Positions 34,845 through 44,600 of a DNA stretch of 64,000 nt are shown here, in pieces. The translations under genes and the position numbers were made by a program. The notes beneath the pieces are model-generated. The model searched no databases, was not told the DNA's origin, and saw only the letters and a program-made list of their open reading frames with translations. Position 1 is the first letter of the stretch, and each line of letters starts with the position of its first letter. Source of the stretch: Streptomyces sp. TP-A0356 (lineage in GTDB: Bacteria > Actinomycetota > Actinomycetes > Streptomycetales > Streptomycetaceae); contig NZ_BBZJ01000018.1 in NCBI RefSeq assembly GCF_001417775.1, positions 62,001 to 126,000 on the forward strand, written 5' to 3'.

Positions 34845-35761
34845 ATGACCGGCGGCCGGCCGAGCCTGGTGAGCCGCCACACCGTGCGCCAGCGCATGGG
34901 CCGCCGATCGCCGCCCGGGGTACGGACCCCCTCCATGAACCCGCCGAACCAGGCCCTCAGCGCGCCGGCCGAACGAGTCCGCAGGAGAGTGACGGCGATC
35001 CACACTCCGAGGTGCACGGGGATGAGCGCAAGGGGCAGCCGCCGCCGCACGAGCCACACGCGGTTGCGGGCCGTGACCCGGTAGTAGATGGCATGCCGGG
35101 CGGGCGAGGTCTTCGGGTGCTGGAGCAGCAGCTCGGGCGCGTACAGGATGGTCCAGCCGGCGTCGGCCGCCCGCCACGCGAGATCCGTCTCCTCGTGCGC
35201 GAAGAAGAACTCGGCGGGCCAGTCGCCGGTCTCGGCGAGCATCGCCATGGACAGCGCGTGCCCGCCGCCGAGGAAGCCGGTCACGGGTCCGCCGCGCATC
35301 GGGTCGGCGTCCCCCGCCCGAGGCACGTGCCGCCGCTGGGTCTCGCCGTGCTCGTCGGCGATGCGGAACCCTACGATCCCGAGCCGGGGGTCGGCGGCGT
35401 ACAGGTCCCGTACGCGCCGGAGCACATCGGCGTCGACGAGCAGCCCGTCGTCGTCGAGTTCGACCACCACGTCGACGTCCCCGAACTCCCGCAGCCGGGC
35501 GAGCGCCACATTGCGACCGCCGGGGCAGCCGAGGTTCTCGTCGACCTCGATGCAGGTGACCTCCCCGGGCAGGCCGAGCCGCTCGGCGAACTCGGGCAGG
35601 GGGCAGCCGTTGCCCACGACGACGACACGGGAGGGGGCGAGGTCCTGCTTGGCCACGGACGTGAGCAGGGCGTCGACCTCGGCGGGCCGGTTGCCCATGG
35701 TCACCACGGCCACGGCGATTCGGGGCCCCGGCTCCTGCTCCGCCTGTGACACGACACCCAC
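34841..35761 (-). CDS. family 2 glycosyltransferase
   Basis: The 306-residue protein has a GT-A fold: VAVVTMGNRPAEVDALLTSV, the NLGCPGGRNVAL loop, and DDDGLL as the DxD-like metal site. EETDLAWRAADAGWTILY is the acceptor-side motif. A C-terminal hydrophobic stretch may attach it to the membrane. It probably adds sugars to a cell-wall or lipid acceptor. Its TAG stop is part of the MITE target site. A GTG start at 35761 is used; GTG 35752 is an alternative. Confidence 0.88.
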   Translation of the reverse strand: MGVVSQAEQEPGPRIAVAVVTMGNRPAEVDALLTSVAKQDLAPSRVVVVGNGCPLPEFAERLGLPGEVTCIEVDENLGCPGGRNVALARLREFGDVDVVVELDDDGLLVDADVLRRVRDLYAADPRLGIVGFRIADEHGETQRRHVPRAGDADPMRGGPVTGFLGGGHALSMAMLAETGDWPAEFFFAHEETDLAWRAADAGWTILYAPELLLQHPKTSPARHAIYYRVTARNRVWLVRRRLPLALIPVHLGVWIAVTLLRTRSAGALRAWFGGFMEGVRTPGGDRRPMRWRTVWRLTRLGRPPVI

Positions 35762-36335
35762 CCCATCCGCCCGACGAACTGTGCACGCGATGCTAGCCGT
35801 TCACTAAGAGGACGCTTTGTGTCCGCTGGTTCTCCCCGCACCGGACGATTTTTCGAACCGTACGAACAGACACGCGCCGCCACCACCACCGCCCCCGCCC
35901 TGACGGCCCCGCCCTGACGCACCCCGCCCCGACGCGCCCCGCCCTGACCGCACCTCCCCGGGCCCACCACCGCGCGTCCGTCCGCCCCCGTTTTCCGTGA
36001 CACGAGCCAAACCCCGCTCGGACCAGCTTCCGCGAAGCGCTCGCATTCCTTCCGCCGGCCGAACATGCGAAAAGGGGCACCGTGAATTTCCCGTCCAATA
36101 CGTCGTCGCACTACGGCTCCTCTTGCCGCTGGATCACGCAAGGGAGAATTCACGCACTGCCGGGCGGCCTTGCCACAGGACCGTACGTAACCCTCAACCG
36201 TTCCGGGCAGGGGCCCGGTTGGCGGGCGTGCAGCGGCGGCCCGACCGGGTCGGGTACCCTGGCCACGACCGCGCGCAGCACAAGAGAAAGGGGGCGGAGG
36301 ATCGGCGCCGAAAGGCACCGTGATTCCCACCGCCG
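35762..36335. other. intergenic region between divergent genes
   Basis: This region of about 570 bp has no supported gene. At 35895-35950 short units such as CCCCGCCCTGACGC repeat. The part nearest the methyltransferase gene (36080-36160) is AT-richer and may hold its promoter. Confidence 0.5.
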
Positions 36336-37172
36336 ATGCCGTCCATCCCGCGGGTTGGTTCGCCCAAGGAAATCTCCAGCCCGAGCAACCCTCACGTAAA
36401 GGAACTCGCCGCCCTCCGCCGCCGAAGGAACAGGCAGAATTCCGGAGTGACCCTCGTGGAGGGTTATGAGGAACTGGATCTCGCGCTGCGGGCCGGCGTT
36501 CGTCCCCGCGAGCTGTATTTCTGCCCCGCCCTGACCGGCGACGCGGACCCGAGGAACCTGGTGGCCCGTGCGGCCGAACGTGGAGCCGCCCTCTTCAGCC
36601 TCAGCAGGCAGGCCTTCGACAAGGCCGCGTACCGCGAGGGCCCGGACGGCTGGCTCGCCGTCGTGCCGGACATCGAGACCGACCTTTCCCGCATCGAGGT
36701 CGGTGAGCGCGCCCTCTTCCTCGTCTGCGAGAGCGTCGAGAAGCCCGGCAATCTGGGCTCGATGCTCCGCACGGCGGACGCCGCCGGAGTGACCGCGGTC
36801 ATCTCGGCCAACCCCGTGACCGACTGGGGCAATCCCAATGTGATCCGGGCCAGCAAGGGCACCGTGTTCGCCGTCCCGATCGCCTCGGCCGACTCCGAGG
36901 AAGTCATGCACTGGCTCGCCGAGCACTCGGTGAACGTCGTCGCCACGACCCCCGACACGGACGTCCTGATGGCGGACGTCGACATGAGCGGCCCCACGGC
37001 GATCCTCGTCGGCAGCGAGAAGTACGGCCTGTCGGACCAGTGGCTCGCGGGCAGCCACACCAAGGCGAAGATCCCGATGTTCGGTCAGGTGGACTCGCTC
37101 AACGTGGCGGTGTCGGCCGCCCTGTTCACCTACGAGGCCGTGCGGCAGCGCATGGCGGCGGGACAAGGCTGA
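36336..37172 (+). CDS. TrmH/SpoU family RNA 2'-O-methyltransferase
   Basis: The 278-residue protein has an N-terminal SpoU substrate-binding domain (SNPHVKELAALRRRRNRQNSG) and the knotted SPOUT domain: ESVEKPGNLGSMLRTADAAG, LVGSEKYGLSD and IPMFGQVDSLNVAVSAALFTYEAV. Such enzymes methylate the 2'-OH of a tRNA or rRNA nucleotide using SAM. It looks somewhat like the resistance-type enzymes AviRb and Tsr, but also like housekeeping RlmB/TrmH enzymes, so a resistance role is only a possibility. Confidence 0.92.
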   Translation: MPSIPRVGSPKEISSPSNPHVKELAALRRRRNRQNSGVTLVEGYEELDLALRAGVRPRELYFCPALTGDADPRNLVARAAERGAALFSLSRQAFDKAAYREGPDGWLAVVPDIETDLSRIEVGERALFLVCESVEKPGNLGSMLRTADAAGVTAVISANPVTDWGNPNVIRASKGTVFAVPIASADSEEVMHWLAEHSVNVVATTPDTDVLMADVDMSGPTAILVGSEKYGLSDQWLAGSHTKAKIPMFGQVDSLNVAVSAALFTYEAVRQRMAAGQG

Positions 37173-37247
37173 GGGGCCACTCGGCCCGGGAACCACTCGC
37201 CTGGCAACGGCTCTCCGCGGGCGACTGGGCCACCTGCGCCGCCGAGG

Positions 37248-37874
37248 TCAGCCGACGGGTGAGGCCGACGTGACGCTCCCGGACGGCCACTCCAGGATCG
37301 TCAGCTCGGGCCACTGCTCACGCCACCGCGCCGCCTTGCTCTCATAGACCGGCCTCGGAGCGAGCACCGGGTTCGGACGAACGACGAGGTTGAACACGTC
37401 CGAGAGCCCGTGCGGCGCATACACGCGCCACCGGCCGTTGGTCTCCACACGAACTCCCAGACAGCACGTCGTCGCGGCGAAGCTGTCGATCGCTGACTCA
37501 GTGGAGTCATAGGGCGGACACGCCACCCCGAACTTGTCCTCATACCAGAGGTGAACCCGTGCCTCGTTCCGGATCTCGACCTCTGCAGGGAGGCCGGCGA
37601 AGACCTCCCGCCCGGTCTTGATCACGGCATCCTCCGCTTCCCAGGACAGATCGCCCTCGTCGAAGTAGAAGACGTCGTAGTCCTTGATGCCGCTGGTCGG
37701 CGGCCTGTCCGTGACCACGTTCCACACGGTCTGGAACAGGCACCCTGCCGTCACATACCACCCAGGCAGATCCAACGTCGCAGTCCGCGCCAGCACCTCC
37801 GTCAGCACTTCGTTACGCGACAGCACCGCGCGCAGGGACTCAAGTTGCTCGTCGAGAGGAAGTCGGCTGATCAT
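37248..37874 (-). CDS. nucleotidyltransferase-like protein (COG3575 type)
   Basis: The 208-residue product has the pattern GWYVTAGCLFQTVWN followed by GIKDYDVFYFDEGDLSWEAED, which is typical of the COG3575/DUF925 nucleotidyltransferase-like family. The DYD pair would be the metal-binding acids. The role is unknown. The ATG at 37874 is preferred to the adjacent TTG at 37877. It lies near a tRNA gene and seems to cut into a remnant on the other strand, which hints at arrival by transfer. Confidence 0.82.
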   Translation of the reverse strand: MISRLPLDEQLESLRAVLSRNEVLTEVLARTATLDLPGWYVTAGCLFQTVWNVVTDRPPTSGIKDYDVFYFDEGDLSWEAEDAVIKTGREVFAGLPAEVEIRNEARVHLWYEDKFGVACPPYDSTESAIDSFAATTCCLGVRVETNGRWRVYAPHGLSDVFNLVVRPNPVLAPRPVYESKAARWREQWPELTILEWPSGSVTSASPVG

Positions 37875-37875
37875 C

Positions 37876-38091
37876 AACCTTGCCTACCACGGCTCGCCCG
37901 ACAACGGGCTCGATCCGCCTCAGAGGACCCTCGCCCCCGAGGCCACCGCCAAGCTGGTCCCCCTCCAGCGGAAGGCGGAGGCGGAAGAGGCCGCGCGCAA
38001 GGCGGAGAAGGCACGGAAGAAGGCCAAGCGCGCCAACAAGGCCCAGGCCGAGGGCAAGAAGAAGGCCCGGCGGAAGAAGCCCAACAAGTAG
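37876..38091 (+). pseudogene. possible 3' remnant of a Lys/Ala-rich protein gene
   Basis: An open frame of about 70 codons reads NLAYHGSPDNGLDPPQRTL, then a charged helix rich in Lys, Ala, Glu and Arg, and a stop at 38091. Codon use looks real. Its frame runs upstream only as the antisense shadow of the nucleotidyltransferase gene, so the 5' part appears lost. It could also be a short intact gene with a poor start. No function is assigned. Confidence 0.35.
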
Positions 38092-38180
38092 GGCCGCGTC
38101 CCCTCCGCTCACGCATCGCTCACGCAAGCAATCTCACGGCACCCCGGCCGTGTGACGCGTCATGCCCCGAGCAACACAAA

Positions 38181-38211
38181 ACCCCAGGTCAGTGACTATC
38201 TGACCTGGGGT
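38181..38211 (-). terminator. terminator of tRNA-Thr
   Basis: A perfect 12-bp stem ACCCCAGGTCAG / CTGACCTGGGGT with a 7-nt loop lies just after the tRNA 3' end. On the minus strand it is followed by TTTTG. Confidence 0.88.
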
Positions 38212-38216
38212 ACCAG

Positions 38217-38293
38217 TGGAGCCGCCTTCGGGATTCGAACCCGAGACCTACGCATTACGAGTGCGTTGCTCTGGCCATCTGAGCTAAGGCGGC
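38217..38293 (-). tRNA. tRNA-Thr(CGT)
   Basis: The minus strand folds as a tRNA: acceptor GCCGCCT pairs with AGGCGGC, the D arm is AGCTCAGATGGCCAGAGC, and the T arm has GGTTCGAATCC. The anticodon stem ACGCA/TGCGT encloses CTCGTAA, so the anticodon is CGT at 38257-38259. The mature body is 38220-38293, and a CCA end is encoded at 38217-38219. A terminator hairpin follows. Confidence 0.96.
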
Positions 38294-38400
38294 GCGCTGA
38301 CCGCACTATGGTGCGATCAGCAACGCCGGTAAGTCTACACAGTTTCCAAGGGTGCTCTGACCACCGCCCGGAAGCGCCACCTCCGGGGATGGCGCGGCAC

Positions 38401-40095
38401 CTATGAGCAGCGCTTTCCCTGCGCCGAGGGGGTGCCCTGGAGCAGATACGCGTCGATCGTGGAGTCGACGCACTTGCTGCCGCGGCCGTATGCCGTGTGG
38501 CCGTCGCCGTCGTAGGTGAGAAGCCTGGCGGAGGAGAGCTGGGAGGCGAGGGACCGCGCCCAGGAGTACGGCGTCGCCGGGTCCCGGGTCGTGCCCACCA
38601 CCACGATCGGCGCCGCCCCCTTGGCCTCGATGCGGTGCGGCTGCCCCGTCGCCCGCACCGGCCAGTACGCACAGTTCAGCGACGCCCACGCCAGCCCCCT
38701 GCCGAACACCGGCGAGGCCTTCTCGAACGCCGGGAGCGCCTTCTCCACGTCCTCCGGACCCGAGAACGCCGGAGGCAGGTCCAGACAGTTCACGGCCGCG
38801 TTCGCGAACATGAGGTTGGAGTACCTGCCGTCCGCGCCCCGCTCGTAGTAGCTGTCCGACAGGACGAGCAGACCTGCGCCGTCGCGGTCGCGCATCGCCG
38901 AGGTCAGGGCCTCACGCAGCTGGGGCCAGGACGCCTGGTCGTACATCGCGGCGATCACCCCGGTCGTCGCCAGGGCCTCGCCGAGCTTGCGGCCGTCCGC
39001 GTCACCCGTCGGGATGGGGGACGCGTCGAGCTTGTCGAAGAACGCCTTCAGGTTGTCGCCGACCTTCGCCGGCGGAGTGCCCGGGCCACCCAGCGGACAG
39101 TCCGGCTGCCGGACGCAGTCCTTCGCGAACGACTGAAACGCAGTCTCGAAGCCCGCCGTCTGATCCTCGCTGAGCCTGCGGGGCGACAGTGACGGGTCCA
39201 TCGCGCCGTCAAGCACCATCCGGCCGACCCGGTCCGGGAACAGCCCCGCGTACGTGGCCCCGAGGAACGTCCCGTACGACGCCCCCACATAGGTCAGCTT
39301 CCGGTCGCCCAGCACCGCGCGCAGGATGTCCATGTCACGGGCCGCCTCGGCCGTGGAGACATGGCGCAGCAGGTCCGGCGAGTGCCGCCCGCAGCCCTCC
39401 GCGAACTGCCTGTACGCGTCCTCCAGCCGACGCGTCTCCGCCTGGTCGTCGGGCGTCATGTCCGTCTGTGTGTACGCGTCCATCTGGGGGCCGTCGAGGC
39501 ATTCGACGGGCTCGCTGCGGGCCACACCGCGCGGATCCACGGCGACCATGTCGTAGCGGGCACGGACCTCCGCCGGGTAGCCGATCCCCGCGTACTGCTG
39601 CAGATAGCCGACTGCCGAGCCGCCCGGGCCGCCCGGGTTCACCAGCAGCGAGCCGAGGGGCTTGCCCTGGCCGGTGGCCCTCTTGCGGGCGACGGCCAGC
39701 CTGACGTCCCCGGACGCCGGCTCGGCGTAGTCGCGCGGCGCCTTCATCGTGGCGCACTCGAAGCCGGGCACTCCGCAGCTGCGCCAGGTCAGCTTCTGCG
39801 CGTAGTACGGGGCCAGGGCCGACGGCGTGGACCGGGGCAGCGCGGCCAGCGCCGCGTCCGCCGACGCCATCGTCGACCCGCCGGAGGAGCAGGCCGAGAC
39901 GAACAGTGCGGCAGCGGCGAGCAGCGTGCCGCCCGTCCGCATCAGGTGCGGCGGGCGGAGGAAGGACGGGGGGCGGAACGGATGGGAACGACGGGGACTG
40001 CGGGGACTGCGGGGACTGCGGGGACTGGGGGGACGAGGGGGACTAGCGGGACCAGCGGGACGAAGGGGCGTTCCGGGAATGCGCCTGGTGTGCAT
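38401..40095 (-). CDS. secreted S33 peptidase (tripeptidyl aminopeptidase-like)
   Basis: The 564-residue alpha/beta hydrolase matches the Streptomyces Tap/SlpD/SlpE group: NPGGPGGSAVGYL oxyanion region, nucleophile Ser273 in GASYGTFLG, the acid in GTTRDPATPY, and the His in DGDGHTAYGRGSKCVD. A lipobox-like LFVSAC follows a hydrophobic segment, so it is probably a lipoprotein. Before this lies a Pro/Arg-rich region with PRSPRSPRSP repeats; either the ATG at 40095 or that at 39942 could be the true start. It should release peptides from protein N-termini outside the cell. Confidence 0.9.
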   Translation of the reverse strand: MHTRRIPGTPLRPAGPASPPRPPSPRSPRSPRSPRRSHPFRPPSFLRPPHLMRTGGTLLAAAALFVSACSSGGSTMASADAALAALPRSTPSALAPYYAQKLTWRSCGVPGFECATMKAPRDYAEPASGDVRLAVARKRATGQGKPLGSLLVNPGGPGGSAVGYLQQYAGIGYPAEVRARYDMVAVDPRGVARSEPVECLDGPQMDAYTQTDMTPDDQAETRRLEDAYRQFAEGCGRHSPDLLRHVSTAEAARDMDILRAVLGDRKLTYVGASYGTFLGATYAGLFPDRVGRMVLDGAMDPSLSPRRLSEDQTAGFETAFQSFAKDCVRQPDCPLGGPGTPPAKVGDNLKAFFDKLDASPIPTGDADGRKLGEALATTGVIAAMYDQASWPQLREALTSAMRDRDGAGLLVLSDSYYERGADGRYSNLMFANAAVNCLDLPPAFSGPEDVEKALPAFEKASPVFGRGLAWASLNCAYWPVRATGQPHRIEAKGAAPIVVVGTTRDPATPYSWARSLASQLSSARLLTYDGDGHTAYGRGSKCVDSTIDAYLLQGTPSAQGKRCS

Positions 40096-40218
40096 TTCGT
40101 GAGAGTAACCCTGCGCGACGGATTGATCGCTGACAGTGGCCCGGGCACCTCGTACGAGTGACGAAGTCAATCCGCCGCCGGCCGTATCGCTCTCAGGGGC
40201 TTCGCCGCACGCGAGCCG

Positions 40219-41424
40219 TCACCCGGCCCGCAGCGCCATCGTCATCGCCTCCACCGCCAGCAGGGGGGCCACATTGCGGTCCAGGGCGTCCCGGCACGCG
40301 GCGATCGCCTCGATACGACGGAGGGTGGACTCGGGCGTTCCGGCACCGGCCAGCCGCTCCAGGGCGTCCTCCGCGTCCGTGTTGGCGAGGGCGATGCGGG
40401 AGCCGAGCTGGAGCGCGAGGACGTCGCGGTAGAAGCCCGTGAGGTCGGTGAGGGCCTGGTCCAGGCTGTCGCGCTGCGTACGCGTTCTGCGGCGCTTCTG
40501 CTTGTCCTCCAGCTCCTTCATCACGCCCGCGGTGCCGCGGGGCATCCGGCCGCCCTGCACCGCGCCGAGCGCGGCCTTCAGCTCCTCGGTCTCCTTGGCG
40601 TCGACCTCTTCCGCGAGCTGCTTGGAGTCCTCCGTGGCCGCGTCCACCAGCTCTTGGGCGGCTCTGAGGCAGCCGCCGATGTCGTCGATCCGGAGCGGAA
40701 GCTTCAGCACGGCGGCCCGGTGCGCCCGGGCGCGCTCGTCCGTGGCGAGCCGGCGGGCACGGTCGACGTCGCCCTGGGTGGCGCGGGCGGCGGCGGCCGC
40801 GACCTCGGGCTCGATGCCGTCGCGCCGTACGAGCATGTCCGCGACCGCCTCCACGGAGGGGGTGCGCAGGTTCAGGTGGCGGCAGCGGGAGCGGATCGTC
40901 GGCAGGACGTCCTCCAGGGACGGGGCGCACAGCAGCCACACCGTACGAGGAGCGGGCTCCTCCACCGCCTTCAGAACGGCGTTGGCCGACTTCTCGTTCA
41001 GCCGCTCGGCGTCCTCGACGAGGATCACCTGCCAGCGGCCGTTCGCCGGTGACGTGAACGACTTGCGGACGGTGTCGCGCATGTCGTCGGCGAGGATCTG
41101 CGTGCCCACGGCGGCGACCGTGGTCACGTCCGCGTGCGTGCCCACCAGGGCGGTGTGGCAGCCGTCGCAGAAGCCGCAGCCGGGGGCGCCGCCGAGCGCG
41201 CGGTCGGGGCTCACGCACTGGAGCGCCGCGGCGAACGCCCGCGCCGTCCGCGTACGCCCCGCGCCCGGCGGACCCGTGAACAGCCAGGCGTGCGTCATCT
41301 TCGACGCCTCGGGCGGCGGGGCGCCGGCGGTGGCCGCGGTGACCAGGGCGTCGGCGTCACGGGCAGCCGCGTCGAGCTGCTCGCTCACCTTCTCCTGACC
41401 CACCAGGTCGTCCCACACGGTCAC
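40219..41424 (-). CDS. holB: DNA polymerase III subunit delta prime
   Basis: This clamp-loader subunit acts at the replication fork. The 401-residue AAA+ protein starts VWDDLVGQEKVSEQL, has a Walker A-like GPPGAGRTRTA (with Arg in place of the Lys, common for delta prime), a zinc module CGFCDGCH, and sensor regions NAVLKAVEEPAPRTVWLL. It lies downstream of tmk on the same strand, the usual Streptomyces order topA-tmk-holB. Confidence 0.94.
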   Translation of the reverse strand: MTVWDDLVGQEKVSEQLDAAARDADALVTAATAGAPPPEASKMTHAWLFTGPPGAGRTRTARAFAAALQCVSPDRALGGAPGCGFCDGCHTALVGTHADVTTVAAVGTQILADDMRDTVRKSFTSPANGRWQVILVEDAERLNEKSANAVLKAVEEPAPRTVWLLCAPSLEDVLPTIRSRCRHLNLRTPSVEAVADMLVRRDGIEPEVAAAAARATQGDVDRARRLATDERARAHRAAVLKLPLRIDDIGGCLRAAQELVDAATEDSKQLAEEVDAKETEELKAALGAVQGGRMPRGTAGVMKELEDKQKRRRTRTQRDSLDQALTDLTGFYRDVLALQLGSRIALANTDAEDALERLAGAGTPESTLRRIEAIAACRDALDRNVAPLLAVEAMTMALRAG

Positions 41425-41601
41425 GGGACACCGCCCTTCCCTCGCGCTTCGCCCTGCCGCGATCCATTGTGCGGGTCGCCACTGACAACCGGTCCACTGA
41501 CCACGGGCGGGGCGGACTCACGACCAGCGGTCACGTCCGGTGCCTGCGGCCGTTGGCGCACCAAGGCGCGGCCCTACCGGATGCCCCGGGGGTGCGGTCT
41601 G

Positions 41602-44600
41602 TCAGCCGCGCCGACCGCGGCCCCGGCCGTCGTCCCAGCCCTCGTCCTCGCGCGGGCCCAGCAGTTCGTCCGCCAAGGTCGGGAGGTCGTCCAGCGGGGT
41701 CTCCTCGGCCCACTCCGGACGGGGTCGGCGGCGCGGACGGCCCTCGGCGTCCATCTGCGGCAGCTCGCGCGTGCGGTCCTCGGCCCCCTCGGGCCGCGGT
41801 GCCTGTCGCTCGTCCCGGAAGAAGCCCGGCGGCACCCGGTCCGCCGGATCACCGGCAGCGCCCTCCCGTACGGGCGGCAGCACGGCCGTCTCGTCGGCGG
41901 CACCCGGCACCACCGGCGGCAGAACCGCCGTCTCGTCGGCCGCTCCCTGCGGCTCCGGCGGTCTCGGCAGTTTCGCCGTCGTCTCCGCGTCGGTCTCCCG
42001 CGGTCGCACCGGTGGCAGAACGGCGGTGTCCTCCACCGGCCCGCCCGACGCGTTCGTCGGCGTCACCAGCGGTGTGGGAACCGTGGTCTCGTTGTCCGGC
42101 GCGCGGCCGGACGAGGACGCGCCCCCGGCACCACCAGAACCGGAAGCCCCGGCCCCGCCGGAACCGGCTGCTCCAGAACCCGAAGCCCCGGAAGAAGCCA
42201 CAGTCCCGGTGCCGGCCGTGCCGGAAGCCGCCACGGCGGCCGAAGCCGCCGCCTCGGCCGCGGCCCGGCGGGCCTCCTCCGCCCGCAGCAGGGCCTCCTC
42301 GGCCTTCCGCTGCTTGTCGAGACGACGCTCCTCGGCCTCGGCCCGCAGCCGGGCCTCCTCCTCGGCCTGCTTGCGCCGCCGCTCCTCCTCGGCCTTCCTG
42401 CGCGCTTCCTCGGCCGCACGTGCCTGTTCCTCGGCGAGAAGCCGCGCCTGCTCCTCCTCGGCACGCCGACGGGCTTCCTCGGCCCGCTGCCGGGCCTCCT
42501 CCGCCTGCCGCTCGGCCTCGCGACGCTGCGCCTCCTCCAGCTCGCGCCGCTTGCGCTCCTCCTCCTCGGCGCGGAGCTTGGCGAGCTGCTCCTTGCGCTC
42601 GCGCTCCAGCCGCTCCTCCTCGGCCTTGCGCGCGGCCTCTTCCTCCGCCTTGCGCCGCGCCTCCTCCTCGGCCTTCCTGCGGGCCTCCTCCTGGGCCTTC
42701 ACCTCGGCCTCGGAGAGCGGCAGCATCTGGTCGAGGCGGTGCCGGATCACGGTCGTGACCGCCTCCGGCTCCTGTCCGGCGTCGACGATCAGATAGCGCC
42801 CGAGGTCGGCGGCGGCCAGCGTGAGGAAACCGGACCGCACGCGCGCGTGGAACTCGGCCGGCTCCGACTCGAGCCGGTCCGGCGCCTCGGTGAACCGCTC
42901 ACGCGCGGTCTCCGGCGCGACGTCCAGCAGAACCGTCAGATGGGGTACGAGACCGTTGGTCGCCCACCGGTTGATCCGGGCGATCTCGGTCGGGGACAGG
43001 TCACGGCCCGCCCCCTGGTAGGCCACGGACGAGTCGATGTACCGGTCCGAGATCACGACCGCGCCCCGCTCAAGGGCGGGCCGTACGACCGTGTCCACGT
43101 GCTCCGCGCGGTCCGCCGCGTACAGCAGCGCCTCCGCACGGTGCGACAGACCGGCGCTGGAGACGTCCAGCAGGATCGACCGCAGCCGCTTGCCGACCGG
43201 CGTCGCACCCGGCTCGCGGGTCAGCACCACCTCGTGCCCCTTGGCCCGGATCCACTCCGCGAGCGCCTCGGCCTGGGTGGACTTCCCGGCGCCGTCGCCG
43301 CCCTCCAGGGCGATGAAGAACCCGTGCGCCGCGGGTGCCTGCGCCGGGTCGTCCCCGCCGCGCAGGGCGTCGCGCAGGTCGTGCCGCAGCGGGACACCGG
43401 AGCGGTCGTCGACCTTGGCGAGGACCAGCGCCGCCACGGGCAGCAGCAGCGCGCCGACCAGCATGAGCGTGAACGCGGCGCCTCCGTGGGCGAACACGAA
43501 CCGGTCGCTCTGCAGCCGGTGCGGGCCGATGGCCCCGGCCACCAGGGGTGCCACCAGCGCGCTCACGGCGACACAGACCCGTACGACCGCGTGCAGATGC
43601 TCGGTCGTCCGCGCCCGCCGGTGGTCCTCGGCCTCCTGGTCGAGCAGCGTGTGCCCGGTGTTCGCGGCGATGCCCGCGCCGACGCCCGCGAGCGCCAGGA
43701 TCAGCAGCACGCTGGTGACGTCCGGGACGAGCCCGCCGGCGAGCAGCGCGACCCCGGTGAAGGCGATCGCCAGGGCGAGCAGCCGGCGCCGCGACAGCGA
43801 CGGCAGCACGCTGGGCGCCGTACGGATGCCGACGGCGGTGCCGCCCGTCAGCGCGAGGACCAGCAGGCCGTAGGCCACCGGGCCGCCACCCATGTCCTTG
43901 GCCTGCAGCACGGAGACGGCGACGGCGGCCGAGACCGCCCCTGCGACCGCCGCACAGGCCGGCACCAGAAGCGGGATCGCGCCCGTACGGCCCTTGTCGA
44001 CGCCCGTACGGCCCTTGTCGAGGCCCGTGCCTGTCCTGGGCCGGCGCAGGCCCTCCAGCGGCGACCTCGCGCGCGGGGTACGTGTGCCGGGCAGTTCGAG
44101 GGAAGCGACCACCGAGAGGGAGGCGGCGAACAGTCCCGCCGCCACGTACGAGGCGAGGGCGGCCTGGTGCTGGGCGAACCAGGTGATGGCCGTGCCCAGC
44201 AGGTTGTTCAGCAGCGACGCGACGACGAGTCCCGCGGCCGCCAGCGGAACCGCCACGAACCCCGTGCGCAGCGACAGACGCCGCAGCGCGTCCATGTGGT
44301 CCGGCAGCGGGCGCACGGTCGCGCCCTCCAGCGGCGGCGCGGGCAGCAGCGCGGGCGCCGCGCTCTCCCGGCACACCGTCCAGACGCGCTCGGCCACGCC
44401 GGTCACGAAGGCGGTGACCAGCAGGATCGTGAGCGCGTTGGCCGGGGTCCAGTCGATCCACAGGGGGGCGACGATCAGCAGGGCGGCCCGCAGTCCGTCC
44501 GCGCCGACCATGGTCCAGCGGCGATCGAGCGGCCCTTCCGGGGACGTCAGCGCGGTGAGCGGTCCCAGCAGGACGGCCCCGAAGAGCAGGGTGGCGAGGA

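Noticed and set aside
38217..38293. tRNA-Thr as an attachment site used by an element inside this window
   Set aside because: I could not find a second copy of the tRNA 3' end or an integrase gene in the window, so only a weak scar hypothesis is kept.
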